From: Isoetes taiwanensis
Taxonomy: Eukaryota > Streptophyta > Lycopodiopsida > Isoetales > Isoetaceae
Reading direction: 5' to 3'
Length of the DNA: 64,000 bases
Assembly (NCBI GenBank): GCA_021234155.1
Contig: JAJEKV010000057.1
Span: 2,821,821-2,885,820, forward strand
A model generated the notes under the pieces. The model searched no databases, was not told where the DNA came from, and saw only the letters and a list, made by a program, of their open reading frames with translations. The translations under genes and the position numbers were made by a program. Positions 1 through 10,994 of this stretch are shown here, piece after piece (position 1 is the first letter of the stretch; each line of letters starts with the position of its first letter).

Positions 1-1384
1 TAGGGTCCTATTTGGTTGAGGCAGATGGAGTTCTGTTTCAGATATTTTCTCACAAAGTCAGTATTACAATAAGAATCAGAATGAAAGCGCAACCTCCCTC
101 AAAGGAGTGTGGCATTTTGTAAATTTCATACATACAGATATATAAAGTGACCAATTATAAGTTCCCGAGGAGCTGAATGTGATATGTGAATATGTGTTGT
201 ACTTTGAAAGGGATAGAAGCAGTATCTAAGGTCGAGTTCTTTTTGCGTAACAGCGTCCTTAATTCGATTATTTATTACTATCAAATAAAAGATGACAGTG
301 TCAGGTCACTGGCTTTTCTGCGTTTTATCAAGTTGTGGACGTAAATTTCGCCAGTATTTTCGCTGGCCACATGACGCGCTCTTTACTTTAGATGTGGACT
401 GAAGTTTGCCAGGCATCTAATATGCAATGATTCTTCACGAGGACTCCATGTTTTGCATGTGGATGTCATGTAATACGTATGACCATGGTGTCCAAATTTG
501 TTCGATTTTCATGCAAAAAGATAATAATACTTTTAAATGTATGAAACGAAGTATTTTAAGCATCTGTGTAGTTATAAGGCTGAGATTCTACTCCTAGACA
601 TTGCAGTTATCTACAAAAATAGAAATAGGGCTGCCTTTATTCCAGCTTGGGAAACCTTTTTCCTCTTATTGGAAAATTTTCTATAGTTTTCTTGCCCAAT
701 TGGAATTTCTTATTTTGAATCGGATCGTTCCTGTAGATAAAATTCACAACCAGATCCCATTTTCAAAGACACAGTAACTCAGGCTGGTGACTACTCAGCT
801 AGCCAGTATCAGTATCACCAGAATAGACCCAAAAGTATAACAGCCTGGACTTTGGAGATGGCAGGTTTTCAAAAAGTAAGGAAAACGACTTTTATATGAA
901 GAAGATGCTACCCAAAGTTCAGAACCGAGATCTTTAAGCTTTGGATGGGCTTATTGGGATGGACTTGAAAGCCTGGGAACAGATTCAATCAATATGTGTA
1001 TTTTAAATGATGGGTTCTAAATATCAAGACAGTACAGCAATAGTGGCTTAATCTAATTGAACATCTTGATCTTTTGAAATAAGAAGAAAGCTGGTTTGCT
1101 ACAAATAATAAACTAAAGGGATAAAAACACGGAGAGGGATTACATGTTTACCTTTTAGAGGACGAAAATGGTTATTGCAAAGCACTTTCTGGGGCTTAGT
1201 CATATTCCAGCTCTGTGTAGTTCCAGCTTTTAAAAGCAGACACCCTTGCATAAAGCTTGCTCGGTTGAATGAATCTTGTTTCTCCTAATCATTGGGTTCA
1301 AAACATATCATACGCATATGATATGGGGACTGGTTTAATCCTTCGAATGCTGCTGCATGGTGTTGGGATGCGCTATAAAACCTT
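1..1384. other. AT-rich intergenic stretch, nothing recognised
   Basis: I see no long open frame, tRNA-like box, terminal repeat or recognisable transposon protein fragment here. The composition is AT-rich with short homopolymer runs, as expected of plant intergenic DNA. Confidence 0.5.
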
Positions 1385-1738
1385 TCAATCTTTTTCAATC
1401 TTGCAAATGAGATTCTGGTAGCCAACTTCCGCATATAGTGTTTGGGCTTTGACCCCCAATTCACTTAGGAGGAAATATTTTTGAATGTTCTCAACCTTCT
1501 CCCATATTTTCTTAAATAGGTCGGGGCTCCACACTTGGTACCATTGAGCTAGTTGCACCAGTGTTTTATACATAAGCTTCCTCAAACTCCACTTGTTTGG
1601 ATGTATATTCACACTGGGGTTGACTCCGGACATCGAGAGCTGTCGAATGGGCATATTTGCCCTTATTCCTCGATCTAGGCAATAGATAGCAATTCTCGTT
1701 TGTGGGGTATGCTTGTACAAGTTTTCATATACTGTATA
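1385..1738 (-). CDS. unrecognised open frame of about 115 codons, possible exon
   Basis: A minus-strand frame stays open for about 115 codons and ends at a stop near 1,385. No ATG opens it: the nearest candidate start is TTG, and the frame reads upstream to an ATACAG that could be a splice acceptor near 1,738, so it would be a terminal exon rather than a whole gene. The translation is basic to neutral, with Trp-rich stretches (QLAQWYQVWSPDLF) and an amphipathic end (KIWEKVENIQKYF). I recognise no family. A chance open frame or an old transposon fragment remains possible. No neighbouring exon was identified. Confidence 0.2.
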   Translation of the reverse strand, partial: YTVYENLYKHTPQTRIAIYCLDRGIRANMPIRQLSMSGVNPSVNIHPNKWSLRKLMYKTLVQLAQWYQVWSPDLFKKIWEKVENIQKYFLLSELGVKAQTLYAEVGYQNLICKIEKD

Positions 1739-3086
1739 ACGAGGTTTGCAAAATACTATAAGGTTTGAGGCAATGTACTAATTGTGTTGATTGTATACAT
1801 GTGCTATACAATTTTAGGGGCCCTCATTGCCTAGAGTCACCCCGTGTGAATATGCACCCAAACCAAAGGGGGTTTAAGGGGATTATTATTCAAAAGTGTT
1901 AAATGCATGGTAGGGGTCTTGGATAGGGATGTTATGTACATTTCTATAGGTGGTCATCTCCAAGACAATGTAGTCTTGAAGGCTACTTCCAGCTGCACTG
2001 GCAAATTGGTATGATATATATTTATAATAAGTAGGCCAAAAAGTTTAAGTCATTGTGAGCATATTGGAATCTTCCATATAAAGCTGCCTATTGCTATCTG
2101 TACCAGTTTTAAGCTTCAACATATGGACATATTATCTAAGTTTACATTGTTTTGCAAAAAACTATTACAAACATTTTCATGAACAACCAGGCCGTAAAGG
2201 TATGTATACATTTCTAAGTTTTAAGCATAGTCGTGAGCACCAATTTATAGACTTGGAGTGTTCATAAAACACTCTGCAAATCCGAGACCATAATCATCTA
2301 ATCTAAGATGTGCATTTTGCACTGTAAAAACTATGGTGACTAAAGGAATAATATGGAAACTTGAATCATAGGACTTTGATCATGGAATCCAAGTACAAAT
2401 CATATGAGGGACCTAAATGGTCTCGAATGGAATGTCACTCAATTTGGGCGGGATAATTTGAATCATAGAAAGGTACTTTACTACATTTATTAGTTGTGAT
2501 GGGCCTAAAGTGACAATCTTAAAATTCTCAAAATACCGTTGTCTTATCATATTGATGAATTCATGCTTACAATTTTGGCGCCAAAGCAAGAGCTTAGAAA
2601 CTCACCAGATGCTTATATAACAGAGATACCTTATCCACAAGGTATCTCATAGGATCAGGCAGATCAATTTCCTTTGCTATATATATCCATTGGGCTTCCT
2701 AAGTAGATGCATTAACCCTATATCAGACATCATAGCTTATATCATTCTTTATCCTACCTAGTTTTTCCTATTCTTAGATTAGAATTGAAAACGTGCTATT
2801 CCTATATTTGTTATCCACAGGCAATGGATAACTCAAATGTATTTCTTATGAACCTATAAAACCATTATTTTTCTTAAAGTCCAAAACAAATCTACTTACA
2901 CTGGCGTAAAGGTTTCCATTTAAGTAACTGTTACAATTATACAGTTACAGACACATGCAACCACTCTTAGATGTGCAATACAAAACATAAAAGAATACCT
3001 GTATGAATGGCCAACATTTTCAGCTATTACTTTTTCTGCACAAAGGATTTTTCCTTAGAGCTATGGCAAGCAAACAATCCTTCATA
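1739..3086. other. intergenic stretch without a gene
   Basis: No coding signal is evident. The only structure seen is the short perfect hairpin at 2,623-2,648, listed separately. The downstream (3') end of the minus-strand LINE must lie at or just left of 3,087, but I see no clear poly(A) or target duplication marking it. Confidence 0.4.
2623..2648. repeat. perfect 10-bp-arm hairpin
   Basis: GAGATACCTT is followed by six bases (ATCCAC) and its exact reverse complement AAGGTATCTC. It stands alone in non-coding DNA with no target duplication seen. It could be a remnant of an inverted-repeat transposon or chance. Confidence 0.6.
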
Positions 3087-4536
3087 CTAAAAAATGATAT
3101 TAGCCAGAAGCGTTTTTGGAAGCCAGACTTGCCAATCCTTGCAATGCTTTATCATCATCTGAAATATGGCTACCCGACCAGCCATCAGAGTAAACTCGAA
3201 CATTTCTTTTTCCATAAAGAATGTTGTCCATTGGTAGACCTTGAATGATGCCACCTTGAGTAGCCACAGAAAAAAGCTGGGATAATACTTCTGCCACAAT
3301 TGTGAAGAGCAAGGGTGCTAAGGGGCAACCTTGCCGAATTCCTCTACCTACTATAAAAATATCAGATGGCTCGCCATGAAAAAGTACAGTAGATATTGTT
3401 GGTGCATGAAGCTTCGTGACATTTCTTGTAAATGATTCCCCAAACCCAAGAGCAAGAAGGCATCTCTCCAAAAAAACACCAATCAACACCAGCGTAAGAT
3501 TTAGCAAAATCAAGCTTAAGATACACTACTCTATGACCTGTAACCGGGCCCAATATATTCCCTCATATGCAATAGCCACGTTATTGAGAATACAACGACG
3601 AGGGAGAAAACCAAATTGTGTTGACGAGATAGTCACCCAAAATATTTCGAACTTTTTCTGCCAATGTCTTAGCAAAGATCTTATACACAGAGGAAAGCAA
3701 TGTAATAGGTCGCCAGTCAGAAATAGTCTTGGGTTCCTTGCTCTTTGGAATGAGGGAGATGCAATGTGTTCAAAATCTTATCAAGGCACCTAAATCTCTG
3801 AAACTCAAAGAAGGTATCATATACATCATCCTCCAATTAGTCCCAACACTTCTGAAAGAATTCAATAGGGAAGCCATCCTGACTAGAGCATTTGTCCTTT
3901 TCTAGCTCCTTTTAAATCCTCCTTCACAATATTGGACTCAAGAAGCAACCTTTGCTCTTCAGAAATAATGTGACGCACCTTAGTCAACACAACCAATTGC
4001 ATATCCACTTGAAAGAGCAATGGACATCGCACAAAGAATGAAGAAAAGTGCTGATAAAGATATTGCTTATGATGCACCGGATTAGAGATAAGCGAACCAT
4101 CCAGCAACACCAAAAAATGTATAGAAGTGCAAGTTCCCTTCTTGCAGTAGCAAAAAGGGCACCGGGTACATGTATCGCCATCCTTGAGCCATTGCAACCC
4201 TGCCTTCACCTCGACTTCTGTAGCTTTTACAGTTCCTATAACCTTGATATGAGATAGTAACTCATTTTCTCTAACTCTGCGAGTATGGGGTTGTTTTAAT
4301 TCCCGATACAATGCAGTCAAGAGTCCTGCAGCCTCAGCAGCTCTGACTCTCCTCCATTCTTTTGCAAATGACTTCACTGCCAACAATGGTGCAACAATCC
4401 CAGACATGTCCCTACGAGGTGAGAAGGTCCGAGACCAAACTTGATTACAACCAACTTTGAACTCATCATCCTCCAAATACTTGCAATTATACTTAAAGTA
4501 AGTTCTAGTAGGTCTAAGAACAATTAGCCACATCAT
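3087..4536 (-). pseudogene. LINE ORF2: linker and reverse transcriptase, frameshifted
   Basis: The upstream part (4,536-3,883) carries the usual LINE linker, with GLQWLKDGDT and an adjacent LLDGSLISNP segment. Further along, between about 3,800 and 3,640, the frame shows ISLIPKSKEPKTISDWRPIT followed by LLSSVYKIFAKTLA, the canonical N-terminal RT block. From 3,513 a different frame gives GRGIRQGCPLAPLLFTIVAE, the fingers/palm block ahead of the catalytic site. The expected Y-x-D-D box is not intact: the matching stretch reads YSDGW. At least two frameshifts separate these blocks. Known LINE RTs use this domain for target-primed reverse transcription; this copy is dead. Confidence 0.85.
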
Positions 4537-4712
4537 TGGATAAGAGTTGCGGGTTATGATCGGACACGTGGCTATCCAGAAGATTCGAGCGACGAAAATC
4601 TACTAGTAAAGCAACTGCACAAGTATTAAAGTATATTCTATCATGTCTTGTATAAGCTCTGCCAACTCTTGTCCAACCATTACAACATTGAAGGACTGAT
4701 CACCAACAATCT

Positions 4713-6116
4713 CTATAAGCTGACAATCATGTCAAAGGCGTAACTATTGTTCCCGCTCGAACCCTTGTACACCTCTTCACAACCTCGACCGCTTCTATCT
4801 ATTTCCAATTCGACCATGTTAAACTCTCCAACCAACAACCATGCAACATTCTGGCCAAGATGAAGAATTTTACTCCTCACAGTTGCCCACAAAGCACCAC
4901 GCTGGCGAGGTCTATTATGAGCATAGACATTTATCAGATCCCATTCTTGGCCCTTATCTTTCCACTTGATTATTATCCACAGCCCATACCTATCGAATTC
5001 CATGCAGTAGGCACATCAGCCTTAGATACATCGGTAGTAGATACCAAGACATTATAGTCACGTCCAAACATATTAGTTACTTTATGTACATCACCTCGAT
5101 GGCATTTATGCTCTTGAAGGTAGCAAAAGGTAGTAGAAAACTTAGATAGGTAAAGAGATAACCTCCTCTTTTTACTTGGGAAAGAAGCCACTCCCCTCAC
5201 ATTCTAAGACAAAAGGTTCATGTGCCCTAACTATTATGTTCCACCTCCATACCAATAGAGCCAGCATCAACCATGTCTATCTCGCTTGATTTTGAAGGGA
5301 GATCAACCCATCTCGTCTTGGAAATTGTCAATAAGAAGCCTCCTCTCTGTTCCACCCTTCGATTGTTTTGTGCTCTATGCTTTGTGCCAATTCGAAAATC
5401 TGAAATGAGATCCAAGGCTTGTACTTGGGAAATGACATAATCAACAACACTAGTACCACCACCCTGCCTATCCTGTCTGCATGTAATACCTTTAGAGTGT
5501 GGCCATTGCTCTAAGCCATTACAAAGTACCATCTCAAAGACTTCACACAACTGGATGAACTCCCTTCCAAATGTGAGACGGGTAACAGACATCCATAAAG
5601 GGTCACGAACATCCTCAAGTATGAGTTGAGCAGCTTGCATTTCAGCAGTGCGAGCATGGAAATCACCAAGAAGAATAACATGCCCCAACTGTTTGAATTG
5701 AGCAATGTCATCATAAAGATCACCATAGGGATCACTGCGAGCGACATCATATTCATCATAAAAAGGTGATGATGTAGGTGGGAAGTAACAGGCAGCAACA
5801 AAAATGGTACTACTATTGTGGCAATGAAGTTTGATCCACATGTAGCGATTATATCTATCAGCTTTATGAAGCGTGATATATGGAGCAAGGGCATCCTTGA
5901 AATAACAAGCAACTCCACCGCAACCTCGTTGCCCATGACATTCATTAAATAATGAAAAGAATTGATAGCCTGTAAAATGAGGTAGCCGTTTTTGGTGAAT
6001 GCTCCCACGTTTCCATGAGCGTAAGGATATCCATATCTTTTTGCAATGGGATTCAAGCCATCACCTTTACGCCAGGGAAAACCTCGGCAATTCCAAGACA
6101 CCAACCGAAGGCACAT
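4713..6116 (-). pseudogene. LINE ORF2: AP-like endonuclease domain, frameshifted
   Basis: The N-terminus near 6,116 reads LRLVSWNCRGFPWRKGDG, the WNCRG opening typical of plant L1 endonucleases. A later frame (5,841-5,227) holds VILLGDFHAR, matching the GDFN block, and then DYVISQ, matching the block that precedes the catalytic Asp-His end. The piece at 5,003-4,713 repeats a similar pattern (LLVGEFNMVE) with a large insertion or partial duplication between them. The domain is spread over at least three frames. In intact relatives it nicks genomic DNA to prime reverse transcription. Confidence 0.8.
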
Positions 6117-6449
6117 TTCCTAGGACGGTACATTTGAGGTATGAGCAGTGTGAACTGAAGAGGCTGGAGCAATAGAGGCGGCAGTGGCAGCAGTAGCAAC
6201 AACATCAGCAGCAGCAAAGATCAAGGGTACCATTAGCAACATCGCGGAGAGGAATGGCCTTGAGCGTAAGAAGATGTGGGGTGCGTAAGATGGAACAATA
6301 CGAGGCGCATTTGCGCCGTGTGCATGGGAAATGGGAGAATGGACTTTAACACCGCCAGTATGAGTGGCCTTAGCATGATGAAAGGCGTCCGCAAAAGGTT
6401 GCATATGATGGTGTAAAAAATAATGAAGTTTTCCACGAACAATGCAGCC

Positions 6450-7256
6450 TTACCACCATTCTTTTGAATGTCCGGACCTTTTGCAAATTCGGCGTGGCGC
6501 TAACTGTTGGGACTTAGTAAGATCAAAATCCGGATAGAGAGATGTCCCTTTCAAGTGCTTGGCCTGCTTGAGGATATCCATTTTAGTACTCAAATTTCGC
6601 ACTGTAAATTTCACTATGCGCGGGTGGTGGGGCTGCAATGCTCCAACCCTATGTGCAGCAATGACAACAACTGGTGTTGTGAAGTCCAATTTAGCTAACA
6701 CCAAAGTCTGTACCTTCTGTTGCAAGTCCTCTGATGCTTCTTCTGGCATGCCACTTAATTACCGATTACACCGGCGGTTGTGCCTATCAATGTATTCTCT
6801 ACACCTCTGAGCAGATGTAGATGCAGGTGTAGATGCAAAACCTGTTACATGAGAGTTTTGAAATTGGGGGGAGGATGAACTAGGCATGGATCTCACATTA
6901 GGATCATGATGCTTTGAAGAAGAAGTTGGAGGTGCCTTGGTTGCATGAGAATAGGAACGTTCCAAGGCAGCAACTCGACTAGATGTGTCCTTAGCAAGCT
7001 CAATCACTTGGCAGGTCATGCTTTCTTCCAATGCTTGCATGCGAGTATTACAACTCGTAGACACCTCAGAGACATGGCGGAGTAAATCTTGTCTTTGCTT
7101 GCCAATATCAACCATTAGGTGCTCCACAGTCATATGACAAGCATCAAACTCCAACTTTGCGCCCTCAATTGCTTCCCAAAGCTTTGCATATTCAGCATGA
7201 ATTTTGCCAGTGAGCGTTGCAAGGTCGTTATGACACTTTGCCAATTCAGACCTCAA
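6450..7256 (-). pseudogene. LINE ORF1, middle and C-terminal parts (L1-ORF1-like)
   Basis: The first part (7,256-6,759) is a heptad-rich, strongly helical stretch without proline, then a Ser/Pro-rich region (KAPPTSSSKHHDP). The second part (6,749-6,450) reads VVVIAAHRVGALQPHHPRIV followed by KFTVRNLSTKMDILKQAKHL and a KGTSLYPDFDLT block. HRVG, then an R-IVKF strand, an I-L--AK-LKGT helix and a YPDFDLT end is the pattern of the RRM plus C-terminal domain of animal-type L1 ORF1 proteins, which act as trimeric nucleic-acid chaperones. A TGA lies in frame just upstream near 7,262, and a frameshift near 6,755 separates the halves. The family assignment is from pattern memory, not an alignment. Confidence 0.6.
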
Positions 7257-7311
7257 TGCTCATCGAAATGTCATCTCTTGTTGCTGCATGTGCAAAGTAG
7301 CTGTAAGAATG

Positions 7312-8031
7312 TCAAACTTGTTCTCTAGGAAGCAAATTGACATAGAGAGGAAGACGTGCTGGACGAGGGACCTTGGAGAAATCATCTGGGGTCAATGCCT
7401 CAGCAATCCGCTCCCTTTCATCATCCTGAGTTGAACCTCCAACGCATGTTGGAGGTGTGGCTGAGCGATATGCACTTCCAACACCTGTAGCAGAATCAAT
7501 CTGCTCCCCATCAGCACCATGTGGTGAACCTCCAACGCGTGTTGGAGGTTCATCTGGGCCAGTTGCACTGCCAACACCTGTAACGGATGCAATCTGCTCT
7601 CCACCATCATGTGTTGAACTTCCAACACATGTTGGAGGTTCGTCTGGTCCATTTGCTCTACCAACACCTGTGGGAATTTGCGATGGACAACGCTTATCCC
7701 GTTGAGAGTAAAGATGCAATGCCCTATTTAATGTCTGCTGTTTAAGATGAGCATCTTTATTGAGAGATCGAGTCACATCACCTTTGTAACCGTCTTTGTT
7801 CGTGGATCTGAGGGACTTCAAGGGGTGACGAGCAGGCCCTGACGGATTTGGCTGATCAAAGGGATTTATACCCACCATAGAAAAGTCCCCTAGCTGCTGC
7901 AAAGGAATTGAAGGAGCCATTACTTCCAGAGAGCCGAAATGGGCTGATCTATAATAGTAATCAGTCCCGAAATCAAAAAGTCCAAAAAGCTGAAATGTAT
8001 AAGGATGCAAATAGTCCGAATCATATGTCAT
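7312..8031 (-). pseudogene. LINE ORF1, N-terminal region with three ~31-residue repeats
   Basis: This 239-codon frame starts with an ATG at 8,031 and ends at a TGA near 7,312, from which a frameshift leads on to the coiled-coil part. The N-terminus is Tyr/Phe-rich (SDYLHPYTFQLFGLFDFGTD). The second half holds three imperfect repeats with the core TGVGSATGPDEPPTRVGG, about 90 bp each at DNA level. Each repeat contains a DNA palindrome (listed separately). The frame lies directly upstream of the ORF1 coiled coil, which is why I assign it to the LINE. An independent host exon is possible but less likely. Confidence 0.45.
7434..7640. repeat. three regularly placed palindromes inside ORF1 repeats
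   Basis: Near-identical inverted repeats lie at 7,434-7,456, 7,527-7,550 and 7,617-7,640. The middle one has perfect 10-bp arms, AACCTCCAAC and GTTGGAGGTT, around four central bases. The spacing is about 90 bp, matching the protein repeat, so each EPPTRVGG module is encoded across a hairpin. Confidence 0.8.
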
Positions 8032-8169
8032 TGGAAAGATCCAGGCATAAGCTTTCCAACGAGCCTGAAATCACCTGATTCTGATGTCTCTAGCTCAAGT
8101 TATGAGCTCGAGAAGTTTTGCCGTCGGGCACCAAAAAGGCAGAGCGCCAAAAAGGAGGAGGAGGAGGAG

Positions 8170-8446
8170 GTGGTGGTGGTGGTGTGGCGAGTTGTATAGA
8201 CCTAGTGATGCCTAAGATTTGTGCACTTTGGTCAGGGGTTCAAACCCCTGCTTTAGATGTCATTTCTTGATGGGAGTTGCTAGGGGTTATATTAATGATG
8301 AACCTCGACGTAGCAGAACTTTATGTTGATACATGTCCACTATGGTCCATTCGGCGCAACCCGATATGGATAGGATATGAAGGTGTCTACTAGACTTGAC
8401 TGTCTGGTGACTTCCTTACTATGGACCTTAAACAAAAAGAATAAAG
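8170..8446 (+). mobile_element. tRNA-derived SINE (Leu/Ser-type head)
   Basis: A pol III-like promoter is visible. A box-A-like TGGCGAGTTGTATAGACC (about 8,183) is followed about 45 bases later by a perfect box B context, CAGGGGTTCAAACCCCTG (about 8,234-8,251), forming a TψC-like stem. The head resembles a class II (Leu/Ser) tRNA, whose body would otherwise carry a variable arm. A unique body follows, ending in an A-rich stretch (AAACAAAAAGAATAAAG) near 8,446. The acceptor stem does not pair, so it is not a functional tRNA. It sits immediately upstream of the minus-strand LINE. Target duplications were not identified. Confidence 0.45.
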
Positions 8447-9638
8447 AGCACAACTAAAACCAATGAAAATGCTATCTCTATGTAAACAAAGTGCTGATCT
8501 GCCTTGAATTTTTATTCATAAATAATTTCATTACATTGTATTTTACAATGGTTGAAGATACCATGATGGTCGGGCTGACACAAATACATCTTCGCACACA
8601 GACTACAACTTCTGGACGTGCTAAAAGAGAACCATAACTTCAAGCTAAACAACCATATATAGTTGAATCCGTGCGTTACATTGGTTTTGTGTTTTCACTC
8701 AGTCAACAATCAGATAGAAAATCGGTTAGATCAAGAATGGGCGAGTCCACTTCCATCTGGTGTGCAAGAATGGAGAGCTGGTGTGCAAGAATGCGTAAGT
8801 GACGTCGATGATTGTTTTGGACCAAACCCATTGCTAAATTACCTACTTCGGGAAGTTACTTCTAAAAAGCTTATGATATAAATACCTTGGTTGCAGTGAT
8901 TCCAGCGATAATTGTGATACCGATAGATGATACCACAACACTAGGGATGCTAGATGTAATTGCGTGACAAAACTGAACAATTACACGTTTGCAGTTTTCA
9001 CCAATCGTTTTGGTTCAATATAGAAGCGCTTTAATTATAATTTTTCCTCTCTTCTGCGTAGCATTATGCAAGATCCCATTCCGTCACCTCAAAGTGGAGT
9101 GAACCAAAATGGTTGAGTATCAGAGTAGAAATCATCCAGCAAAAAAAATGCTTCAAATCCATTTCAATGTCAAACATAGTTCCTTTTTACTGCATAATTA
9201 ATGTGACTGCAAACCATGATACATTTTGTCGAAATTCCACCATTGGAATCCCATCATATACTGAGTTGGGAAGGCTGAATCCTTGATGAGCTGAAAAAAT
9301 TCAGCCCCGTTATGAGATTTCAGATGTTAGAGGATGCAACATGCGCTGCTGAGTCCGAGCTGAAGTTTCAAGGCAACACTGACTTAGCTACCTCTCAGCG
9401 GTAAAGAAGGGGTTAAACTCCTGTGAGAGCCCATTACGACAATTAAATGGATAAGCCCATATATTTGCCATAATAGGCGAGCACAGGGGTTTGACCCCTT
9501 TAACCGGGCAGGTCCGACACTATTTTTCTTGCATCAAGATTTTGGGCAATGATCTTGCTGCTACACTACCTTGCAAAGATTTTGGCGAGATTCCATGGTA
9601 CAACCTACACTTGGAAGAGATTTTCAAGCATATTTATG
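8447..9638. other. intergenic stretch without a gene
   Basis: No supported coding frame. A 15-bp direct repeat (TGGTGTGCAAGAATG) occurs twice near 8,758-8,796. A GGGGTTTGACCCC palindrome-like box lies near 9,485 and might be another degraded box B. Confidence 0.35.
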
Positions 9639-10048
9639 GGGTGAAGATAAAGTTACCCCAGTTTTGGTGATTCCGCAGCAAAGATATTCCTTTCAGCGGA
9701 ACCATCACAAAAAGTTCCGTCCCATAGAATCACTCGCCCAAATTGCGCAATAACTGTGCATTTTGAAGGCAATGTTTTGCCTTTTTGAAGTTGGCTGAAT
9801 CCGGAGGCGCTCAATTTGATTTTTGGTTTGCATGGATGACCTCCTCTAGTTCGTCTCATTCCGACCCACATAGAAGTGATCCGAATCAATTTGGAGCTCG
9901 ATCGACCGAGGTATTCAAGCTCAAAGATTTGAGCAAAAAAATGGTTAAGGGGTAGGCGCAGTCAGCGTGTGCGCGATTTTGGTGATTCCACTGGAAGGGA
10001 TATCTTTGCCGCGGAATCACCAGAACTAGGATAACTTTATCTTCACCC
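9639..10048. repeat. foldback element with ~70-bp inverted arms
   Basis: The left arm (9,639-9,710) starts GGGTGAAGATAAAGTTA and contains GGTGATTCCGC with AGCAAAGATATTCC. The right arm (9,981-10,048) is its reverse complement with about 15 percent mismatch and ends TAACTTTATCTTCACCC. The loop is about 270 bp. Both arms are bordered by the same short motif CATATTTATG in direct orientation, possibly a target-site copy. This resembles a MITE or foldback transposon; no transposase is present. Confidence 0.6.
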
Positions 10049-10994
10049 ATATTTATGTGCCAGACAACGCAAATCGGCCAAAAACATGTTTTTTCAAAGA
10101 GATCTGGATGAAGCAGTGCAAATCTGGCCAGGAACATGGTTTCTGATGCAGGTCCATGTTTTGTAGGCAAACCAAGTCGGCAGCTGGATGGTTGGCATAT
10201 CCAGCCGCCAAGAACAAATAGAATGGAAAAACTTTAGAGCAAGTTATCCCTCACTCTTTGTGGTAAATTTTCCTCATGCTTTGCAGATAAACATGCTGCT
10301 GCAGATGGTTTTATCATGTTGTGATAACTAGGTCGAGCATCACCTGTTACGACTACTCACCACTCTAGATCTAATGGCTAGGATCTGAAATAGGCGAGGG
10401 CCTACCGGTTAAGGAAAAAAAGGTCATGTGATCTAGCCAATAACCAACCACGGTATGAATATCTTTATACGGCCCATTCACATGCGATCCTTTTGTATCA
10501 GCCACCCAGTAAGCGGATGAATCCGTGCTGCATAAATTCCCTCTAGCTAAATCCGCTGTGCGTGACCAATGCAGTGTGAGATGACCCTAAGTTTTTCTTC
10601 CTGTTGAAATAATTTTAGATCGGTGCTGGATCAGCCATTTATTATCATTGCAAATGTTTCAGGCTGATTGATTTTGGTTACTAGCTTCTACATCCAGCTG
10701 AAAAAAACTTCAGAAATGCCAGACATGCCATGTGAATAGGCTGTTGATGAAAAGGATCAGCATTGATTCAGCCATATTGATTCCACCCTAAAAAAATCGT
10801 ACCATGTGAACCCTACAATAAGCCCTTCTAAAAATCGTTTGGGTCTATTGGGCTACTCCAGCCCACTTGTTTAGTCCCCCTTGCTTATTTTCAAAAACAA
10901 ATTGTTTCCACTCTTGTGGGTGACTCTTGGAGCCATGTGCCGACTAGGACTGCAGGAACAAACGAGTATATTTCTGACAAGTGGCAAAATATAT
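10049..10994. other. upstream region of the short PPR gene
   Basis: No repeat or gene recognised. It should contain the promoter and 5' UTR of the PPR gene that starts at 10,995, but I see no convincing TATA box. The frame of the downstream gene is open to about 10,881 with an ATG at 10,935. Confidence 0.35.

Larger units (their letters stand above)
3087..8031 (-). mobile_element. decayed non-LTR retrotransposon (LINE, L1-like layout)
   Basis: Reading leftward, the element has an ORF1-like region (8,031 to about 6,450), a short spacer, then an ORF2 with an APE-type endonuclease (6,116 to about 4,713), a linker (4,536-3,883) and a reverse transcriptase (about 3,800-3,100). The order ORF1, EN, RT on one strand is that of the L1 clade. 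All frames are broken by small indels and stops, so it cannot move by itself. The RT ends soon after its catalytic palm and the C-terminal third is missing or unrecognisable below 3,087. A second, related RT fragment lies at 23.7-24.9 kb. Target duplications and a poly(A) tail were not found. Confidence 0.85.

Noticed and set aside
3003-3793. Plus-strand genes over the LINE reverse transcriptase
   Set aside because: They are shadows of the minus-strand RT, whose conserved blocks are clear.
8183-8265. Functional tRNA gene of Leu/Ser type
   Set aside because: Box B and the TψC-like stem are good, but the acceptor stem does not pair and a SINE-like body with an A-rich end follows.
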